Assembly (NCBI GenBank): GCA_903906615.1
Contig: CAIVKT010000672.1
Span: forward strand, 1-8,830
Length of the DNA: 8,830 bases
Direction: 5' to 3'
Origin: an uncultured Bacteroidota bacterium
Lineage (GTDB): Bacteria > Bacteroidota > Bacteroidia > Chitinophagales > Chitinophagaceae
Numbering within the stretch: position 1 is the stretch's first letter; each line of letters starts with the position of its first letter. The position numbers and the translations under genes were made by a program. Positions 5,772 through 8,830 of this stretch are shown here, piece by piece. Below the pieces are notes generated by a model that worked only from the letters and a program-made list of their open reading frames with translations, made no database searches and was not told the origin of the DNA.

Positions 5772-5788
5772 AGGTTCATGTTCTCTTA

Positions 5789-5820
5789 CAAATTTATGTA
5801 TTCGGCAGATTTTAAGCAAA
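5789..5820 (-). promoter_or_regulatory. Reverse-strand promoter TTTG-N20-TAAATTTG
   Basis: On the reverse strand TTTG (5820-5817) is followed after 20 nt by TAAATTTG (5796-5789). Both elements match the Bacteroidota consensus fully, making it the best promoter in the window. The -7 box ends 17 nt before the ATG at 5771 and so supports that start for the antitoxin-like gene. Confidence 0.55.
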
Positions 5821-5850
5821 TCATTTTTCATTTACTATACTGTATTTATA

Positions 5851-5858
5851 TAGCTTTG
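5851..5858 (+). promoter_or_regulatory. -7 box for the 5863 membrane protein gene
   Basis: TAGCTTTG matches TAnnTTTG exactly but ends only 4 nt before the GTG start at 5863, so the mRNA would begin at or within about two bases of the start codon. No good TTTG is seen 19-20 nt upstream; a T-rich run at 5824-5828 is the nearest candidate. Confidence 0.45.
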
Positions 5859-5862
5859 TAAG

Positions 5863-6465
5863 GTGAGATGTTTACTTGTCTTTTTATTGCTGATAACTGC
5901 TGTGCATAGTAATGCGCAGCAAATATCTTTTAAGGATACTACTGCGGCTTACAATAAGCAACGGATAGATGTGAACAAGACCGGGATGAAAGTGCTGGGC
6001 GCATGGGGTGTGGCGAATATGGTAGATGGTGGCGTGGGGTACTTTACCGCAAAGCAAGACCAGTGGAAAGACTTTCATGCTATGAATGCAGCGTGGGGAT
6101 TGGTGAATACAGGTATTGCCGCAATAGGGTTGCATGGCGTACGCAAAGAGATGGCCGCTAACCTGAACAGCGAACAGGCATACAAGCGCTACCTGGATAA
6201 TAAGAAGCTATACCTGCTGAATATAGGATTTGATGTATTGTATGTAGGCGGAGGCGCTGGATTAGCGGTGCTTGGTGCGAAGGATAAAATCAATGGCCCG
6301 CTTTACAAAGGTTTTGGCTCGTCTATAGCTATGCAGGGGATATTTCTGCTGCTGTTTGATAATGTGATGTTTGCGGCGCAGGAGCGTAACAACAGCAAGT
6401 GGTTCCTGATCATGAATGAGATACGGGTATCCAATCATGGGGTGGGGTTTTCGCATAGTTTCTGA
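5863..6465 (+). CDS. Four-helix membrane protein, DUF6992-like
   Basis: A 200-aa protein whose family I associate, from memory, with the uncharacterised DUF6992 proteins of Bacteroidota. An N-terminal signal peptide (M-R-C-L-L-V-F-L-L-L-I-T, cleavage likely after S-N-A, residue 18, before Q-Q) is followed by a short polar segment. The characteristic R-I-D-V-N-K-T-G-M-K-V-L-G-A-W-G comes next. Four hydrophobic segments lie near 43-61, 74-92, 117-138 and 150-170, with H-A-M-N-A-A-W-G-L-V-N between the first two. It should reside in the inner membrane with a short C-terminal tail. Function is unknown. The start is a GTG at 5863: an in-frame TAG at 5851-5853 rules out anything earlier, and the next in-frame candidate (TTG 5887) would destroy the signal peptide. 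The gene is divergent from the antitoxin-like gene and lies 64 nt before the mannosidase, in the same direction. Confidence 0.85.
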   Translation: MRCLLVFLLLITAVHSNAQQISFKDTTAAYNKQRIDVNKTGMKVLGAWGVANMVDGGVGYFTAKQDQWKDFHAMNAAWGLVNTGIAAIGLHGVRKEMAANLNSEQAYKRYLDNKKLYLLNIGFDVLYVGGGAGLAVLGAKDKINGPLYKGFGSSIAMQGIFLLLFDNVMFAAQERNNSKWFLIMNEIRVSNHGVGFSHSF

Positions 6466-6529
6466 TGTACTGTTTTTCTTCGTTTACTGAAATAATATTA
6501 CCTTATCGGCTATTTTAATTCTTATAGCT

Positions 6530-8821
6530 ATGATGAAGGTGCGTTCCGGGTTGTTGTTTGTGGCAGGTGTATGTTTTTCGCTAACGGCTTTTGCGCAGGA
6601 TAACCGGCTGATCAATTATGTGAACCCGCTGATAGGCACAGACCGCATGGGGCATACCTACCCCGGAGCTACGGTGCCTTTTGGGGCCGTGCAGCTAAGC
6701 CCGGAGACGGATACGCTGCCGTATGAGGTGGATGGGCATTACAATAAGGATGTGTACAAATATTGCGCAGGCTACCAATACATCGATAAAACAATAGTTG
6801 GTTTTAGTCATACTCACTTCAGCGGCACGGGTCATTCAGATCTGGGGGACTTTCTCATTATGTCTACGGTGGGCAAGCTGCAACTGAACCCCGGTGTTGC
6901 GAGCGACCCGAAGAGCGGCTTCCGCTCCGGGTTTTCGCATAGTACAGAAGTAGCGGAGCCTGATTATTATAAAGTGAAGCTGGACAGGTATGATATACTT
7001 GCTGAACTGACTGCCACTACACGGGTAGGGTTTCATCAATACACTTTTCCGGCTTCGGAGCATGCGCACATCATACTGGATGCGGTGTATGGTATTTATA
7101 ACTACCCGGATAAAAATGTGTGGACGTATATGCGCGTGGAGAACGATACGCTGGTAACGGGCTACAGGCAAACGAATGGGTGGGGGCGCACACGTACTGT
7201 GTACTTTGCTATGGTGCTGTCGAAGCCGATAACGGAATATGGCTGGCAGAATGGGAGTAAGAAAGAAGTGTACCATGGCTTCTGGGGCAAGTGGGAGCAG
7301 AGCAGGGACTTCCCCGAGATGGCGGGAACGCAGATAAGGGCGTGGTTTGATTTTAAGACGGAGGAAGGGGAGAAGATAAAGATAAAGTTTGCACTGTCGC
7401 CGGTGAGCACTGCCAATGCGCTGGAGAACCTGGAAACAGAAGCGCCGGGATGGAGCTTTAATAAAGTGAAGAAAGCCGGGCAGGCCCAATGGGAGCAGGA
7501 GCTGAAGAAAATAGAAGTGACGGCAGATAAGGACACCAAGGAGAATTTTTACACCTCGATGTATCATGCATTCATTAACCCGACTGTGTATATGGATGTG
7601 AATGGGGAATATCGTGGACTTGACCAAGGGACGCATACGGCAAAAGGCTTCGTGAACTACACTACCTTCTCGCTGTGGGATACGCACAGGGCGCTGCACC
7701 CGTTGTTCAACATCATACAGCCGCGGCGCAATGCGGATATGGTAAGCTCTATGCTGGCACATTATGACCAGAGCGCGGAGCATATGCTGCCGGTATGGTC
7801 GAACTCGGCGAATGAGAACTGGTGCATGAGTGGCTACCACAGTGTATCGGTACTGGCTGATGCGGTGGTGAAGGGCGTAAGTGGCTTTGATGCCAACCGG
7901 GCGCTGAATGCGTGTGTGGCTACAGCAAGGCACGCATCGTACGAAGGGCTGGGCTACTACATAAAGATGGGCTATGTGCCGGAGGATAAGAACGGATCAT
8001 CGGTATCTAAAACACTGGAGTATGCCTATGACGACTGGTGCATAGCGCAGATGGCGCAGAAACTGAACAGGCAGGACATTTATAATGAGTTTATATTGAG
8101 GTCGGAGAACTTTAAGCATGTGTATGATGCAGCCAGTGGCTTTATGCGGCCGAAGATGAGTGATGGCACTTTTAAGCAAAGCTTTGATGTGCTGAATACC
8201 GATGAGCCGGGCTTTATAGAAGGCAATGCGTGGAACTATGGATTTTATGTGCCGCACCAGCCGGCAGAACTTATAGAACTAATGGGTGGCAAAAAGAAGT
8301 TTACACAACACCTGGACTCCTTGTTTGAGATGCAACTGCCGGATAGTTTTTTTGCGAAGACAGAGGATATAACCCGCGATGGCATCATAGGTAACTATGT
8401 ACATGGCAACGAGCCATCGCACCATATAGCCTACCTTTATAACTGGACCGACCAGCCCTGGAAAACGCAATTGCGTGTACGGGAGGCGCTGGATAAAATG
8501 TACAAGCCAACACCCGCCGGCCTGAGCGGAAATGACGACTGCGGGCAGATGAGCGCGTGGTACATATTGAGCGCAATGGGCTTTTACCCCGTAGCGCCCG
8601 GCTCGGTGAACTATGCGCTGGGCAGCCCCGCTGTGGGCAAGGCCGTACTGCACTTAGAAAACGGGCATACCTTTACCATAACCGCAAAAAACCAAAGCCC
8701 CCAGAATGTGTATGTGCAAAAGGTAGTGCTGAATGGTAAGGTGCTGAACAGGAATTATATTACCCATGAGGAGATAATGAGTGGTGGGGAGTTGGTGTTT
8801 TATATGAGTGGGAAGCACTAA
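6530..8821 (+). CDS. Secreted GH92 alpha-mannosidase
   Basis: Glycoside hydrolase family 92 exo-alpha-mannosidase, a Ca2+-dependent inverting enzyme that trims terminal mannose (alpha-1,2 and related linkages) from glycans. A Sec signal peptide (residues 1-22, cut after A-F-A before Q-D) sends it to the periplasm or beyond, and no lipobox is present. The 763-aa length is typical and the gene is complete. The N-terminal beta-sandwich starts with V-N-P-L-I-G-T and G-H-T-Y-P-G-A-T-V-P-F-G, then G-F-S-H-T-H-F-S-G-T-G-H-S-D-L-G-D. The (alpha/alpha)6 catalytic domain shows F-S-L-W-D-T-H-R-A-L-H-P, then N-E-N-W-C-M-S-G-Y-H. E-G-N-A-W-N-Y has Glu564 as the likely general acid, and G-N-D-D-C-G-Q-M-S-A-W-Y has Asp669/Asp670 as the likely base region. 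ATG 6530 is followed by a second ATG at 6533, and either gives the same signal peptide. No SusC/SusD pair or other glycosidase is seen here, so it appears outside a polysaccharide-utilisation locus, at least on this side. The 64 nt before it show no exact promoter box. Substrate specificity within GH92 cannot be told. Confidence 0.97.
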   Translation: MMKVRSGLLFVAGVCFSLTAFAQDNRLINYVNPLIGTDRMGHTYPGATVPFGAVQLSPETDTLPYEVDGHYNKDVYKYCAGYQYIDKTIVGFSHTHFSGTGHSDLGDFLIMSTVGKLQLNPGVASDPKSGFRSGFSHSTEVAEPDYYKVKLDRYDILAELTATTRVGFHQYTFPASEHAHIILDAVYGIYNYPDKNVWTYMRVENDTLVTGYRQTNGWGRTRTVYFAMVLSKPITEYGWQNGSKKEVYHGFWGKWEQSRDFPEMAGTQIRAWFDFKTEEGEKIKIKFALSPVSTANALENLETEAPGWSFNKVKKAGQAQWEQELKKIEVTADKDTKENFYTSMYHAFINPTVYMDVNGEYRGLDQGTHTAKGFVNYTTFSLWDTHRALHPLFNIIQPRRNADMVSSMLAHYDQSAEHMLPVWSNSANENWCMSGYHSVSVLADAVVKGVSGFDANRALNACVATARHASYEGLGYYIKMGYVPEDKNGSSVSKTLEYAYDDWCIAQMAQKLNRQDIYNEFILRSENFKHVYDAASGFMRPKMSDGTFKQSFDVLNTDEPGFIEGNAWNYGFYVPHQPAELIELMGGKKKFTQHLDSLFEMQLPDSFFAKTEDITRDGIIGNYVHGNEPSHHIAYLYNWTDQPWKTQLRVREALDKMYKPTPAGLSGNDDCGQMSAWYILSAMGFYPVAPGSVNYALGSPAVGKAVLHLENGHTFTITAKNQSPQNVYVQKVVLNGKVLNRNYITHEEIMSGGELVFYMSGKH

Positions 8822-8830
8822 GGTCACACA

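Noticed and set aside
6836..7933. Long reverse-strand open frame (365 codons) inside the mannosidase
   Set aside because: It lies wholly within a clear GH92 gene with every family motif. Its predicted protein is rich in His, Arg and Cys without domain logic, typical of an antisense shadow.
1..8830. CRISPR array, tRNA, rRNA, insertion sequence or phage genes
   Set aside because: No regularly spaced repeats, transposase motifs, terminal inverted repeats, or clover-leaf sequences were seen on reading both strands.

Overview
The window looks like a chromosomal stretch from a member of the Bacteroidota, probably something near the Chitinophagales, although the sequence alone does not fix the family. 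The evidence is the protein families (a DnaB with a long glycine-rich tail, a GH92 mannosidase, a four-helix small membrane protein of a type I associate with this phylum), signal peptides ending in A-Q, near absence of Shine-Dalgarno sites, and several promoter boxes of the Bacteroidota type TAnnTTTG. No mobile element, CRISPR array, tRNA or rRNA is visible.

Layout: 1-231 is an AT-rich then GC-richer leader before dnaB, with an inverted repeat and an open frame that ends in a TAATG overlap with dnaB. dnaB (232-1896, replicative helicase) is followed by three small genes in lower-GC surroundings: a secreted 90-aa cysteine-containing peptide (1963-2235) and a tandem pair of paralogous one-helix membrane proteins (2365-2571, 2575-2775). 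Then come a class V aminotransferase-fold cysteine desulfurase (2887-4020) and pyruvate kinase (4121-5542). A small reverse-strand gene resembling the C-terminal half of addiction-module proteins (5511-5771) converges on and overlaps the end of pyk. A divergent membrane protein (5863-6465) and a secreted GH92 alpha-mannosidase (6530-8821) finish the window.

The genes do not form a single pathway. Helicase, sulfur donor enzyme and glycolytic kinase are housekeeping functions, each with its own promoter-like box, and the small genes between them are accessory. I found no clear multi-gene new system. The best leads are the SSB-like C-terminal tip of DnaB (acidic residues then terminal Pro-Phe, behind a Gly-rich linker), the conserved tandem pair of mini-membrane proteins, a 9-bp-arm inverted repeat across the pyk promoter, the K+-independent signature in pyruvate kinase, and the orphan antitoxin-like gene.
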